A DNA stretch of 64,000 bases, taken from an uncultured Clostridia bacterium. Its GTDB lineage: Bacteria; Bacillota; Clostridia; UMGS1883. The notes under the pieces were generated by a model, which worked only from the letters and a program-made list of their open reading frames with translations, was not told where the DNA came from and searched no databases. The translations under genes were made by a program, and so were the position numbers. Location of the stretch: the NCBI GenBank assembly GCA_947629005.1, contig CANRCD010000007.1:1-64000 (forward strand), read 5' to 3'. Shown here in pieces: positions 50,849 to 60,908 of the stretch; the first letter of the stretch is position 1; every line of letters begins with the position of its first letter.

Positions 50849-51364
50849 TCAATCCTTGAAAACGTCGATGTTTTCATATATATAGGCCACCCAGCTCAGC
50901 AGAGTGAAGCCTGCGGCTATCCACAGCGCGGCGGCGGCCCAAGCGGGGCGGTACTGCTCGATAAACACCGAGAACAGCACGGCGAATATCTGCACGTTGG
51001 TCTTGATTTTGCCCCACCACGAGGCCGCTATGACCTTGCCCTTATCCACGGCCACAACGCGCATACAGGTGACGAACAGCTCTCGCGCGATGATTATGGC
51101 CGCGGGCCAGACGTTCACCGTGCCGTTTTGCACAAAGCAAAGCAGCGCACCGAAAACGAGAATTTTATCGGCGAGAGGATCCATTATCTTGCCAAAGGAG
51201 GTGACGAGGTTATACTTCCTCGCTATGTAGCCGTCAAAAAAGTCGGTTATGCTCGCCAGAGCGAACACTATGCCCGCCGCGACCGCGTGGCCCGACAGCA
51301 TTAACGCCATCGTCACCGGCACAAGAACCAGCCTTATCATTGTTAGCTTGTTTGGTAAATTCAT
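50849..51364 (-). CDS. pgsA: CDP-diacylglycerol-glycerol-3-phosphate phosphatidyltransferase
   Basis: 171 residues, four to five hydrophobic segments. The CDP-alcohol phosphotransferase motif D-G-x2-A-R-x8-G-x3-D-x3-D is intact in DFFDGYIARKY and FGKIMDPLADK. It makes phosphatidylglycerol phosphate, the first committed step to PG and cardiolipin. Start overlaps the rimO stop (ATGA). Confidence 0.94.
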   Translation of the reverse strand: MNLPNKLTMIRLVLVPVTMALMLSGHAVAAGIVFALASITDFFDGYIARKYNLVTSFGKIMDPLADKILVFGALLCFVQNGTVNVWPAAIIIARELFVTCMRVVAVDKGKVIAASWWGKIKTNVQIFAVLFSVFIEQYRPAWAAAALWIAAGFTLLSWVAYIYENIDVFKD

Positions 51365-52695
51365 TTTTCTTCCTCCTTAAATAGTCCTACCTGCTCTCCG
51401 TAGAGGTCATAATCGTCGCTGTCCACGATTTTGACCCACACAAGGCTGCCGGGAAGTATTTCCTCCCCCGCGCCGAAGTAAATCACAGGGTCCACGTCGG
51501 GGCTTTCGCCGCCGCTGCGGCCCTGCCACAGGTTCCCGTCAAAGGTTTCGGCCATGACGAGGAGCTTTTTGCCTATCATACTTTTCCCGCGCTCGCGCGA
51601 GAGCTCACGCGCAAGGGCCATCGCCTCGCCTCGGCGGCGCTCCTTTTCCTCCTCGGGAAGCTGGCCGCCGAGCTTGGCCGCCGGAGTGCCCTCCTCCTGC
51701 GAATAGGCGAAAACGCCCACCCTGTCGAAGCGCGCCTCTCTTATGAGCGACAGCAGATTCGCGAACTCCTCCTCCGTTTCGCCGGGGAAGCCCGCGATGA
51801 GGCTCGTGCGCACGGTAACGCCGGATATCTCCCGCCGCAGGCGCTCCACCAGCGCCAGCGACTGCGCCCGCGTGGTATGCCGCCCCATGCGGCGGAGCAC
51901 GTTGTCGTCGCCGTGCTGGATTGGTATATCAAAATATTTGACGATTTTTTCTTCGTTTTTAACGGTTTCTATCAGTTCGTCGGTAACAGCCTCGGGATAG
52001 CAGTAGTGCAGCCTTATCCACTCCACCCCGCCGACGCGGCAAAGGCGGCGCAGCAGTTCGGGAAGGGCCCGCTCTCCCCTATCATCCCCGTATCGTGTGA
52101 CGTCCTGCGCGACTAAGATAAGCTCCTTCACTCCGTCGGCGGCCAGAGCGGCGGCCTCGTCAAGAATGGCTTCCATGCTTCGGCTGCGGTAACGCCCGCG
52201 AATCATGGGAATGGCGCAGTAGGTGCAGCGGTTATCACAGCCCTCGGCGATTTTGAGGTACGCCGTGTGCGGCTGCGTGGTGACTATTCTCGGCAGTCCC
52301 TCGGGAGCCGAAGCGTCGGCGGGCCTTAGAATGGTCTCCCGCTCGCCCTTGAGGCCCCTCTCCACCGCGTCGGCGATTTCGTCAAAGGCGGTGGCTCCAA
52401 TGATAAGGTCTACCTCGGGCAGCTCGCGGCGGATATCCTCGGCGTAGCGCTGGGCAAGACAGCCCGCCGCGGCAAGCAGCCGGCAGCGGCCTTTTTTGTA
52501 TTCGGCCATTTCAAGCAGGGCGTTGATAGACTCCTGCTTGGCGCTGTCGATAAAGGCGCAGGTATTGACGACTATGGCGTCGGCGAGGGCGGGGTCGTTC
52601 ACAAGCTCGAAGCCGCGCTCGGCCAGAAGTCCCAGCATATTCTCGCTGTCGCAGAGATTTTTGTCGCAGCCCAGCGACACAAAGCCTATCGTCAT
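51361..52695 (-). CDS. rimO: Ribosomal protein S12 methylthiotransferase RimO
   Basis: 444 residues from ATG 52695 with GGAGG upstream. The N-terminal MTTase domain has cysteines in SLGCDKNLCDSE, NTCAF and AAGCLAQ. The radical SAM domain has CDNRCTYCAIP, and a C-terminal TRAM domain follows (about 380-444). The DxxNLCDSE and IPMIRGRYRSR pattern indicates RimO rather than MiaB. It adds methylthio to the S12 Asp near TPKKPNS. It lies 2 nt after recX. Confidence 0.94.
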   Translation of the reverse strand: MTIGFVSLGCDKNLCDSENMLGLLAERGFELVNDPALADAIVVNTCAFIDSAKQESINALLEMAEYKKGRCRLLAAAGCLAQRYAEDIRRELPEVDLIIGATAFDEIADAVERGLKGERETILRPADASAPEGLPRIVTTQPHTAYLKIAEGCDNRCTYCAIPMIRGRYRSRSMEAILDEAAALAADGVKELILVAQDVTRYGDDRGERALPELLRRLCRVGGVEWIRLHYCYPEAVTDELIETVKNEEKIVKYFDIPIQHGDDNVLRRMGRHTTRAQSLALVERLRREISGVTVRTSLIAGFPGETEEEFANLLSLIREARFDRVGVFAYSQEEGTPAAKLGGQLPEEEKERRRGEAMALARELSRERGKSMIGKKLLVMAETFDGNLWQGRSGGESPDVDPVIYFGAGEEILPGSLVWVKIVDSDDYDLYGEQVGLFKEEEK

Positions 52696-52697
52696 GG

Positions 52698-53174
52698 TCA
52701 GTCCTCCCATTCAATATCCTGAAAGGCGCTGCGGGCGTTCATCGCGCCCCTTATGTCGGAGTAAGAAAAGCCGCGCCGCGCAAAGTACGCCACGATGCGC
52801 GAACGCTCCTTCGGGTTGCTTAAATCAGCGCCTTGAAAACGGCGGTCCATTATTTCGGCCACGCGCTCCGCCCCGTCGGCGGCGAGCCCCTGAGCCAAAG
52901 CCTCGTCCACAATGCTCCGGCTGACGCCGCGGCGCAGCAGTTCGCTGCGTATGCGTGCCTCGCCATGGCCGCGCAGCTTGACGCCGTCGGAAACGTACTT
53001 CTCGGCGTAGGCGCGGTCGTCTATGTAGCCGAAGCCCTTCATGGCCTCCACGGCGTCGTCGGCCTCGTCCGCTCCGTAGCCCTTTTCAAGCAGCTTGTCC
53101 CGCAGTTCCTTTTCGGTGCGGTCCTTTACGGCGAGTATTTTAACCGCGCTGTCGCGGCAGCTCGGCTTTGGCAT
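52698..53174 (-). CDS. recX: Regulatory protein RecX
   Basis: 158 residues of three-helix repeats: RTEKELRDKLLEKGY, GYIDDRAYAEKYVSDGVKLRG (in parts), and RRGFSYSDIRGAM. RecX binds RecA filaments and limits their activity, which links it to SOS control. It is within a lepA-hemW-recX-rimO-pgsA operon, not next to recA. Confidence 0.9.
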   Translation of the reverse strand: MPKPSCRDSAVKILAVKDRTEKELRDKLLEKGYGADEADDAVEAMKGFGYIDDRAYAEKYVSDGVKLRGHGEARIRSELLRRGVSRSIVDEALAQGLAADGAERVAEIMDRRFQGADLSNPKERSRIVAYFARRGFSYSDIRGAMNARSAFQDIEWED

Positions 53175-53185
53175 GGTATCACTCC

Positions 53186-54223
53186 CTAAACAAATTCGGC
53201 AAATACGATATTCGCAAGGTCAAGCCCGCGCCGCGTGAGGCGCAGGCGGTTTCCTCTTATTTCCAAAAGCCCTTGAGCGGCGAGACGCTCCACCTCGTCG
53301 GGGAACTCGCCGAAATATTCCACGCCGCCCGTCTTGCGCAGGCCCAGCCAGAATTTCTCCCGCAAGAGCTCGTCCTCGTCCACGGCCTCGCGCTCAATTT
53401 TCCGCCCGCCGCCCGCAAGGTAAAGGTCGAGGTCGGGGGCGTTCTTGTACCTTTCGCCGCCGCAGAACGAAGCGGCAGCCGCTCCGATACCCACGTATTC
53501 GCCCCCGCTCCAATATTTGAGATTGTGGCGGCACTCGCAGCCCGAACGGGCAAAGTTAGATATCTCGTACTGTCCGAGGCCCATGGCCTCGAAGGCTTCT
53601 CGGGCCTGATGGTAAAGATCCCGTTCCTCATCCTCGTCGGGGAGGTCGGGGGTGTTTTCGTAAAACGGCGTGCCTTCCTCAATTATCAGTGAATACGCGC
53701 TGACGTGTTCGGGCGAAAGGGCGCGGATACGCGCGAGGCTGCGGCCAAGGCTTTCGGCCGTCTGCCCCGGGACGGCGAGCATGAGGTCTATATTTATGTT
53801 ATCGAAGCCCGCCTCGCGGGCCATGAAGAAGGCCTCCTCGGCCTGCGCCGCCGAGTGTATGCGCCCGAGGGCGGCAAGCTCGCTGTCAACAAAGCTCTGC
53901 ACGCCAAGGCTCAGGCGGTTGACGCCTGCTGCGCGCAAGTCGCGCAGCAGCTCGGGCGTAAGAGTCCCGGGGTTGGCCTCCACGGTGAACTCCTCAGCCT
54001 TCGGCAGCGAGCGGCAGAGCAGCGCGAGCTCCTCCCCCATCGCTGTGGGGGTGCCGCCGCCGACGAACACGGTGTCGAACCGGCAGGAATATTCCGCGAG
54101 CTCCTCAAGCAGAGCCGCGCGGTACTTTGAGGCGCGGCCGCGCTCGGTGACGGAGTAGAAGTCGCAGTAGGAGCATTTTCTAAGGCAGAAGGGGATGTGG
54201 ACGTAAAGACCGACGCTACTCAT
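53186..54223 (-). CDS. hemW: Heme chaperone HemW (radical SAM)
   Basis: 345 residues from ATG 54223; a TTG directly upstream in the lepA end is not needed. The cluster motif is [34 protein letters not shown] and LSLGVQSF follow, and a C-terminal HemN_C domain is present. This is the HemW subgroup, which inserts heme into proteins rather than oxidising coproporphyrinogen. Overlaps lepA by 8 nt, the usual lepA-hemW order. Confidence 0.93.
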   Translation of the reverse strand: MSSVGLYVHIPFCLRKCSYCDFYSVTERGRASKYRAALLEELAEYSCRFDTVFVGGGTPTAMGEELALLCRSLPKAEEFTVEANPGTLTPELLRDLRAAGVNRLSLGVQSFVDSELAALGRIHSAAQAEEAFFMAREAGFDNINIDLMLAVPGQTAESLGRSLARIRALSPEHVSAYSLIIEEGTPFYENTPDLPDEDEERDLYHQAREAFEAMGLGQYEISNFARSGCECRHNLKYWSGGEYVGIGAAAASFCGGERYKNAPDLDLYLAGGGRKIEREAVDEDELLREKFWLGLRKTGGVEYFGEFPDEVERLAAQGLLEIRGNRLRLTRRGLDLANIVFAEFV

Positions 54224-56015
54224 CAAGCTTCAGCACCGCCATGAAAGCCTCCTGCGGCAACTCCACGCTGCCCACCTGCCTCATGCGTTTTTTGCCTTCC
54301 TTCTGCTTTTCGAGCAGCTTTTTCTTACGGGTTATGTCGCCGCCGTAGCACTTGGCAAGCACGTCCTTGCGCAGGGCCTTGACGGTCTCGCGGGCGATGA
54401 TCTTCCCGCCCACGGCGGCTTGGATGGGTATTTCGAAAAGCTGGCGCGGAATGGACTCCTTGAGCTTTTCGGCGATTCTGCGGCCTCGGGCATAACTTTT
54501 GGACGAATGGACGATAAAGCTGAGCGCGTCCACCATTTCGCCGTTAAGCAGGATGTCGAGCTTGACAAGGTCGCTTTTCACGTATCCCATGAACTCGTAG
54601 TCAAACGAGGCGTAGCCGCGGCTGCGGCTCTTTAAGGCGTCAAAAAAGTCGTAAATTATTTCGTTGAGCGGCAGCTCGTAGTGCAGGTCCGCGCGGTCGG
54701 CGTCAATATAGGTCATGCCCTTATACACGCCGCGCCGCTCCTGACACAGCTCCATTATCGAGCCCACATAGTCCTTGGGCGAAAAGATATGCGCCGTCAC
54801 CACGGGCTCCTCCATATAGTTTACTTCGGCGGGAGAGGGCATATTTGTCGGGTTCGAGATAAACACGTCCTCGCCGCTTGTTTTTATCACATGATAGACC
54901 ACGCTCGGCGCGGTCGTAACAAGGTCAAGATTAAACTCGCGCTCGAGCCTCTCCTGAATTATTTCCAAATGCAAAAGTCCCAAGAAGCCGCAGCGGAAAC
55001 CAAAGCCCAGCGCCGCCGAGGTCTCGGCCTCGAAGGAAAGGGAAGCATCGTTGAGCTGGAGCTTTTCAAGCGCGTCGCGCAGGTCGTTATACTTAGCGCC
55101 GTCGGCGGGGTAAATCCCGCAGAAAACCATAGGGTTCACCTTGCGGTAGCCCTCCAGCGGCTCGGCGGCGGGGTTGTTCGCGTCGGTAACGGTATCGCCC
55201 ACCTGCGTGTCGCGCACGGTTTTAATGCTGGCCGCAATGTAACCGACCTCGCCCGCGCTGAGTTCCTTGGCGCTCTGCATTCCGTTGGGCAGAAGATAGC
55301 CCGTCTCCACCACGTCAAACTCGCCGCCGGTAGCCATAAACCGTATTCTCATGCCGGGGCGGAGCGTCCCCTCCATCACGCGGACGTAAACGATTACGCC
55401 GCGGTAGGAGTCGTAGTACGAATCAAAAATCAGCGCGCGCGGCGGGGCCGATGGGTCGCCCGTTGGAGCGGGAATGTTTTTGACTATATATTCGGGCACC
55501 TCCTCTATGTTAATGCCCTGCTTGGCGCTTATTCTGGGGGCGTCCATGGCGGGAATCCCGATGACGTCCTCAATCTCGCGGGCAACAACATCGGGGCGGG
55601 CGCTGGGGAGGTCGATTTTGTTTATGACCGGCAGGATCTCCAGATTGTGGTCAAGCGCGAGATAGGTGTTCGCAAGGGTCTGGGCCTCCACGCCCTGAGC
55701 CGCGTCCACAACCAGAACCGCTCCCTCGCAGGCCGCGAGAGACCGCGATACCTCGTAATTGAAGTCCACATGGCCCGGGGTGTCGATAAGGTTTAAGATA
55801 TATGTCTCGCCGTCCTTCGCCTTGTAGCTCATGCGCACGGCGCGGGCCTTTATGGTTATGCCGCGCTCCCTTTCAAGCTCCATGTTGTCGAGGAGCTGCT
55901 CCTCCATATCGCGGCTCTCCACAACGCCCGTCAGCTCAAGCAGGCGGTCGGCAAGGGTGCTTTTGCCGTGGTCTATGTGGGCTATTATACTGAAATTGCG
56001 AATTTTGTCCTGCAT
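54216..56015 (-). CDS. lepA: Elongation factor 4 (LepA)
   Basis: 599 residues from ATG 56015 ([19 protein letters not shown]), with GGAG 9 nt upstream; the ATG at 56021 is too close to it and the frame to 56081 is unsupported. GTPase motifs [16 protein letters not shown] and NKIDLPSA, then LepA-specific C-terminal [20 protein letters not shown]. It acts on stalled ribosomes or in initiation. Standard length. Confidence 0.96.
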   Translation of the reverse strand: MQDKIRNFSIIAHIDHGKSTLADRLLELTGVVESRDMEEQLLDNMELERERGITIKARAVRMSYKAKDGETYILNLIDTPGHVDFNYEVSRSLAACEGAVLVVDAAQGVEAQTLANTYLALDHNLEILPVINKIDLPSARPDVVAREIEDVIGIPAMDAPRISAKQGINIEEVPEYIVKNIPAPTGDPSAPPRALIFDSYYDSYRGVIVYVRVMEGTLRPGMRIRFMATGGEFDVVETGYLLPNGMQSAKELSAGEVGYIAASIKTVRDTQVGDTVTDANNPAAEPLEGYRKVNPMVFCGIYPADGAKYNDLRDALEKLQLNDASLSFEAETSAALGFGFRCGFLGLLHLEIIQERLEREFNLDLVTTAPSVVYHVIKTSGEDVFISNPTNMPSPAEVNYMEEPVVTAHIFSPKDYVGSIMELCQERRGVYKGMTYIDADRADLHYELPLNEIIYDFFDALKSRSRGYASFDYEFMGYVKSDLVKLDILLNGEMVDALSFIVHSSKSYARGRRIAEKLKESIPRQLFEIPIQAAVGGKIIARETVKALRKDVLAKCYGGDITRKKKLLEKQKEGKKRMRQVGSVELPQEAFMAVLKLDE

Positions 56016-56130
56016 TGCCATCTTCTCCGTTTTTTCATATAAAATTATTGTACCACAACCGCCGCCAAAATGCAAGCCCATTTTCTGTTGATGAGCTCGG
56101 CGGGCAAAATAAAAAATTTTAAAAAAGGGG

Positions 56131-56159
56131 TTGACAAGCTCTCGTTATTATGCTATAAT
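56131..56159 (+). promoter_or_regulatory. tRNA-Ala promoter
   Basis: TTGACA (56131-56136), 17 bp, TATAAT (56154-56159), 20 bp before the tRNA. Confidence 0.88.
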
Positions 56160-56179
56160 AACCCTCGGTTGACAAACAC

Positions 56180-56255
<76 letters not shown>

Positions 56256-56259
56256 ACGG

Positions 56260-56294
56260 AAAACGGCTTGAAGTTTAAGCTTCAAGCCGTTTTT
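56260..56294 (+). terminator. tRNA-Ala terminator
   Basis: 14-bp arms AAAACGGCTTGAAG (56260-56273) and complement (56280-56293), loop TTTAAG, then Ts. It starts 5 nt after the CCA end. Confidence 0.85.
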
Positions 56295-56416
56295 GCTTTT
56301 ACTCTGTAAATTTATTTTACATGACCTGTGTATTGCCGGCCTCGGCGTGGACGCTCCGACGGCACGTAGTCGGCGGTCAAGGGCTTTCCGCGGCCCTCAC
56401 GAGGATAAAGAGCCTT

Positions 56417-56926
56417 TCAATATTCAATGCCCAAGCGGGCCTTTACTCCTTTTTTAAACGGGTGCCTCACAGCATTAATTTCGCTTATATAGTCCGCTGC
56501 GTCGAGGAACTTTTGCACTGGGCGGCGGCCCGTGAGCACAAGCTCGATTTTGCCGGCGTTTTCCAGCACAATCCCGTCAGCGGTATCGCGGTCGAGAAGG
56601 CCGTGGCGGTAGGCGGAATTGAACTCGTCTAAAATCAGCATATCAAGCGCGGGCAAAAGCCCCGCAGCCCCGCAAAGGAGGGCGTTATGCCGGTCGGTTA
56701 TCTCCGCCCTGACGGCCGCCGTCATAGCCGCCGGAAAGCCGTAGTCACGTTCGAGACGGCTGAGGGTTATTTCCGGAATTTTGGCCAGAGCCGCCAGCTC
56801 CGACGTGGGCCTCCCCTTCATTAGCTGGACAATGTGCACTCTCATGCCCGCGCCTGCGGCCCGCAGGGCCAGCCCGAGGGCGGCGGTGGTTTTGCCCTTA
56901 CCGTCGCCGCAATATATTTGCAGCAT
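56417..56926 (-). CDS. cobO: Cob(I)yrinic acid a,c-diamide adenosyltransferase
   Basis: 169 residues, CobA/CobO/BtuR type: P-loop GDGKGKTTAALG (7-18), LDMLILDEFNSA near 95 and ELVLTGRRP near 130. It adds the adenosyl group to cobalt. Last gene of the cobalamin operon, coupled to cbiP by a 1-nt overlap. Slightly short at the C-terminus but with the family's ending region. Confidence 0.93.
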   Translation of the reverse strand: MLQIYCGDGKGKTTAALGLALRAAGAGMRVHIVQLMKGRPTSELAALAKIPEITLSRLERDYGFPAAMTAAVRAEITDRHNALLCGAAGLLPALDMLILDEFNSAYRHGLLDRDTADGIVLENAGKIELVLTGRRPVQKFLDAADYISEINAVRHPFKKGVKARLGIEY

Positions 56927-58386
56927 TAAATCCCCTCCTCGATTATCCTGTAAATCAAATCCATGCCGAGGCTTTGGCGAACGGCCTCGGCCAGCTTATT
57001 ATATTGTAACTCCTTATAGGCCGCCTTGTCAAGAGGAGGGGAATTGTATTCAAGTCCTTTTTTCGCGAACAGCGCCTTAACAATGGGAACGGCCGCCGCG
57101 TCAAAAACGCCGTGGAGGTAACAGCCGCAGACATTCCCCCGCACAGAACCCTCGCCGTTCGCGAAGAGCGGGGCTTCCTCCGACGCGGTCTCGCCCGTAT
57201 GAATCTCATAGCCCTCGGCCTCAAGACCGTTAAGGCAGGAAAAAAAGCCTCTTACGCCGGCAATGGCCGCCCTCTTTTGCGCAAGCGTCTTTTCGCTTTT
57301 AAACACCGTTTCCATATTCAACAGGCCCAGCCCCTCGATCTCGCCGCCTCCCTCCGAGTTCAATGGGTCGGATATTTTTTTGCCCAAAAGCTGATACCCG
57401 CCGCACACTCCGAAAATGGGCGCGCCGGTCGAGGCAAGACTTTTTATCGCGGGCTCAAGTCCGCTTTCCCGCAGCCAACGCATATCGGCGATAGAGCTCT
57501 TTGTGCCGGGCAAGATGAGCAAGTCCGGCCTGCCCAGCTCATTTTCGCGGCTTACATATCGCACCGGTATTCCGCAGCGGGCAAAGGCGTCAAAGTCGGT
57601 AAAGTTGGATATTTTCGGCAGCCTGACAACGGCTATATCCGCCGCCGAGGCATTTTTGTTCTCCAACCGTTCTGAAAGGCTGTCCTCCTCGTCAAGGTCA
57701 ACGTCTATCCACGGGACAACTCCCGCAACGGGCTTGCCGCTCCTCTCCTCAAGGATTTTCACACCTTCATCAAACAAGCGCAGGTCTCCGCGGAACTTGT
57801 TCACGACAAGCCCCTTTACCATGGCGTTTTCCTCGGGCTCAAGCAGCATAAGCGTTCCCAGCAGTTGGGCGAACACCCCGCCCCGATCAATATCGCCCGC
57901 CAGCAACACGGGCGAGGCGGTCAGCCGCGCAAGGCCCATATTAACTATGTCGTCCTTTTTGAGATTGAGCTCCACGGGGCTGCCCGCGCCCTCAATAACG
58001 ATTATATCAAAGCGGCGGGAAAGCTCTCTGTACGCCTCCATCACCTCGGGCACAAGAGATTTTTTATATCTGAAATAGTCCGCGGCTTTCATTTCGCCCC
58101 GAACACGGCCGTTTACAATGACCTGTGAGCCTCGGTCTGTGGTGGGCTTAAGGAGAATAGGATTCATAAGAAAGCTTGGTTCGACTCCGGCGGCTTCGGC
58201 CTGCATGGCCTGCGCCCTGCCCATTTCGCGGCCCTCGCGGGTGACATAGGAGTTGAGAGCCATATTTTGCGACTTAAACGGCGCGGCGCTGTATCCGTCC
58301 TGCCTGAAGATACGGCAGAGTGCCGCCGTCAGCAGGCTTTTGCCCGCATTGGACATCGTACCCTGTATCATTATTGATTTGGCCAT
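56926..58386 (-). CDS. cbiP: Cobyric acid synthase
   Basis: 486 residues. N-terminal dethiobiotin-synthetase-like ATPase (IQGTMSNAGKSLLTA, EGAGSPVELNL, DIDRGGVFAQL). C-terminal class I glutamine amidotransferase with the nucleophile Cys in FGVCGGYQLLG and His in CYLHGVFD. It amidates four side chains of adenosylcobyrinic a,c-diamide. Normal length. Confidence 0.95.
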   Translation of the reverse strand: MAKSIMIQGTMSNAGKSLLTAALCRIFRQDGYSAAPFKSQNMALNSYVTREGREMGRAQAMQAEAAGVEPSFLMNPILLKPTTDRGSQVIVNGRVRGEMKAADYFRYKKSLVPEVMEAYRELSRRFDIIVIEGAGSPVELNLKKDDIVNMGLARLTASPVLLAGDIDRGGVFAQLLGTLMLLEPEENAMVKGLVVNKFRGDLRLFDEGVKILEERSGKPVAGVVPWIDVDLDEEDSLSERLENKNASAADIAVVRLPKISNFTDFDAFARCGIPVRYVSRENELGRPDLLILPGTKSSIADMRWLRESGLEPAIKSLASTGAPIFGVCGGYQLLGKKISDPLNSEGGGEIEGLGLLNMETVFKSEKTLAQKRAAIAGVRGFFSCLNGLEAEGYEIHTGETASEEAPLFANGEGSVRGNVCGCYLHGVFDAAAVPIVKALFAKKGLEYNSPPLDKAAYKELQYNKLAEAVRQSLGMDLIYRIIEEGI

Positions 58387-59400
58387 CTATTTTTCCTCCG
58401 AAAGGATTTCTTTTATTGCGCCGACGAGCGTTTCGTTTTCCGCCCTCAGCCGAACGGCGGCGCGGTAAAACTGCGGCCCGAGGCCGTAGTAGTCGGAGCA
58501 GCAGCGTATGGATATCCTTCGGCGGAGCAGCGCGGCTCTTAACCCCTCGGGGCCTTTGAAAAGCAGATAATTCGCCTCGGACGGGAACGTCTTTAACCCA
58601 AGTCCGGCCAAAGAAGCGGAAAGGAATTCCCTCTCCCGCCTTACAAACCGCCGCGTTCTCGGGATAAAGGTCTTTTCCTTTAACGCCGCCAATCCGGCGA
58701 GCTGCGCCGGAGCAGACACGCTCCAGCAGGGGCCGTAAGCGGCGATTTTTTCCGCCAGAGAGGCGTCCTCGCAGATCAGATAGCCCAGCCGAAGTCCGGC
58801 CATGGCGTAAATTTTGGTAAATGCCTTGAGCGCAAACGGCGGCCGCGGAATGTCCGCCCGCGCCCGCGCAAAATCCGCAAAGCATTGGTCGAGTATGAGG
58901 GCCGCCCCTTTCTCTCTGCATTTTGCGATTACTTTTCCCAGAAGCGCTCCGTCTATAAGTCCGCCGTCGGGGTTGTTCGGGCTGGCAAGTATCACCGCGC
59001 CGCGAGCGGGTATGCGCTCCGTAATGCCTTCGTCAAGCCGGAAATCGTTTTCCGCCGAAAGATAAAACCGCTCCACCTTAGAACCCGCCTCGAGCATGGC
59101 TTTTTCGTATTCGGAAAAAGCCGGCGCCGTAACAAGGGCCTTTTGGGGTGAAAGGACGTGGGCCAGTCTGTATATCAGGTCGGAGGCCCCGTTCCCGCAG
59201 ACAATGTTTTCGGGAGCCACACCCTCCCTTTCGGCCAAGGCGCGGCGCAGAGCGCGGCACTTCGGGTCGGGATATCTTTCGAAGCTCCGCGCGCCCGCCC
59301 TGAGAGCGGACCGAACGCTCGCAGGCATACCGAGAGGGTTTATATTTGCGGAAAAATCCAGCTCAACATCCACGGAATAAACGTCCCCGCCGTGAGTCAC
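58387..59400 (-). CDS. cobD: Threonine-phosphate decarboxylase
   Basis: 337 residues from GTG 59400 behind GGAGGTG, overlapping the cbiB stop (GTGA). Frames that reach further run back through cbiB. PLP aminotransferase fold I: DFSANINPLGMP, GNGASDLIYRLA, ASPNNPDGG, and PLP-lysine region LKAFTKIYAMAGLRLGY. It yields (R)-1-amino-2-propanol phosphate, the aminopropanol linker of B12. Salmonella nomenclature is used for the symbol. Confidence 0.93.
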   Translation of the reverse strand: MTHGGDVYSVDVELDFSANINPLGMPASVRSALRAGARSFERYPDPKCRALRRALAEREGVAPENIVCGNGASDLIYRLAHVLSPQKALVTAPAFSEYEKAMLEAGSKVERFYLSAENDFRLDEGITERIPARGAVILASPNNPDGGLIDGALLGKVIAKCREKGAALILDQCFADFARARADIPRPPFALKAFTKIYAMAGLRLGYLICEDASLAEKIAAYGPCWSVSAPAQLAGLAALKEKTFIPRTRRFVRREREFLSASLAGLGLKTFPSEANYLLFKGPEGLRAALLRRRISIRCCSDYYGLGPQFYRAAVRLRAENETLVGAIKEILSEEK

Positions 59401-60350
59401 AGTATCACCTCCGCCAAAAGTCTTAACAATAACGCAAAAATCAAGGTCAAAAACGAGGTCAGGTACATCAGCCTGTTCGCCCGTCGGATATCCTCCGGCT
59501 CTGTGGGGCGCAGAGGGTCGCCGATGACAGGCTTTTTGTGAACCACGCCGAAATAGCTTGCGTCTCCGGCCAACTCCACGCCAAGCGCGCCCGCCATTAC
59601 CGACTCGGTCTGGGCGGAGTTGGGGCTGGGGTGCCCGAGCCTGTCCCGCCGCCATATTTTGTAAGCGTTTTTGCCGTCAAGGCCGGACAGCCTTGCCGCG
59701 AAAATCATTATCAGCGCCGTCAGCCGAGAGGGGATAAAGTTCAGCGCGTCGTCCAGCCGAGCGGCAAAGCGGCCGAGGTCTATGTATTTTTCATTTTTAT
59801 ATCCCACCATGGAGTCCATTGTGTTGGCCGCTTTGTAGAAAAAACCGAGCGGCGCTCCTCCAAGGGCGATAAAAAGCATGGGCGCGGTCACGCCGTCGGA
59901 GGTGTTTTCGGCCACGGTCTCAATGGCGGCGCGGGTTATTCCTGCTGCGTCCAGCCCCTCGACGTCCCGCCCGACTATCATCGAAACGGCTCCTCGGGCG
60001 GCTTCGGTATCGCCGCGCTCAAGGGCGCGGCAGACCTTCATGCTTTCCCGCTCGAGGCAGCGGGCGGCCAGCAGATAATAGCACATCACGCTCTCTGCGG
60101 CCAAACCGAGGATGGTATTCATGCGGTAAAGCAAAATTAAAATTCCCGTCGGCACGGCGGCGCTCACGAGCAAAACCGTCAGCGCCATAAGCGTTCCCGC
60201 CAGTCTTTCCCTGCCGGAAAGCAGACGGCGCAGCGTTTTTTCCAGCCATGATATCATTGAGCCGATGAGCCGCACCGGATGAGGCAGGGAGTGCGGGTCG
60301 CCGAGAAAAAAGTCGATAACAAAGCCTATCGGCAGCGCAAGTATCCTCAT
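59397..60350 (-). CDS. cbiB: Adenosylcobinamide-phosphate synthase
   Basis: 317 residues, a polytopic membrane protein with about four to five spans. Family signatures FFLGDPHSLPHPVRLIG, AENTSDGVTAPMLF and FYKAANTMDSMVGYKN are present. It joins cobyric acid with the aminopropanol phosphate made by CobD, next to which it is encoded. Confidence 0.94.
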   Translation of the reverse strand: MRILALPIGFVIDFFLGDPHSLPHPVRLIGSMISWLEKTLRRLLSGRERLAGTLMALTVLLVSAAVPTGILILLYRMNTILGLAAESVMCYYLLAARCLERESMKVCRALERGDTEAARGAVSMIVGRDVEGLDAAGITRAAIETVAENTSDGVTAPMLFIALGGAPLGFFYKAANTMDSMVGYKNEKYIDLGRFAARLDDALNFIPSRLTALIMIFAARLSGLDGKNAYKIWRRDRLGHPSPNSAQTESVMAGALGVELAGDASYFGVVHKKPVIGDPLRPTEPEDIRRANRLMYLTSFLTLIFALLLRLLAEVIL

Positions 60351-60904
60351 CCCAGCCTCCCGATAACGCTCATGACCCCGCCGTCAAAATCCACAATAAA
60401 GCCGCCGCCGTTTTCCGTGCGGTAATCGTAAAATTCCCTTTGCGGCAGAGCGTAGCGTTCAAGGAGGGCCATTATCGTTCCGCCGTGAACCACAAAGGCG
60501 GTTTTATCGGCGAGGCTTGGGACAAGCTCCTCAAAGGCGGAGGCAGTGCGGGCGCAAAAGCCCGCCATATCTTCCCCGCCCGGGAAGGCCATTTTGCCGC
60601 CGCTGTCTATCCACTGCTGATAAACGGGCGCGCCGTTGAGGTCGTCGTAGTTTTTGCCCTCGAACGCGCCGAAATCACATTCCCTGAGCCCGCGGCACAG
60701 GAGGGGCGTTTTGTCGGGATAGATGATGCTTGCCGTTTCAAGGCAGCGGCGCAGAGGACTTGCGACAACCGCCCGAGCCGCGGGATAGCGGCGCGTTTCC
60801 AGCTCTAAGCGGCCCGCCCCGCAAAGCGGCTCGTCCGTCACGCCGATATAGCGTTTTTCAAGGTTGCCGGCGGTTTTGCCGTGGCGGATAAAATAAAGTT
60901 CCAT
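60347..60904 (-). CDS. cobC: Alpha-ribazole phosphatase
   Basis: 185 residues of the histidine phosphatase superfamily: FIRHGKTAGN with the catalytic His, ASPLRRCLETA, and a second His in FVVHGGTIMALL. Genomic context assigns the alpha-ribazole phosphate substrate over a general phosphoglycerate mutase activity. Overlaps cbiB by ATGA. Confidence 0.9.
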   Translation of the reverse strand: MELYFIRHGKTAGNLEKRYIGVTDEPLCGAGRLELETRRYPAARAVVASPLRRCLETASIIYPDKTPLLCRGLRECDFGAFEGKNYDDLNGAPVYQQWIDSGGKMAFPGGEDMAGFCARTASAFEELVPSLADKTAFVVHGGTIMALLERYALPQREFYDYRTENGGGFIVDFDGGVMSVIGRLG

Positions 60905-60908
60905 AATA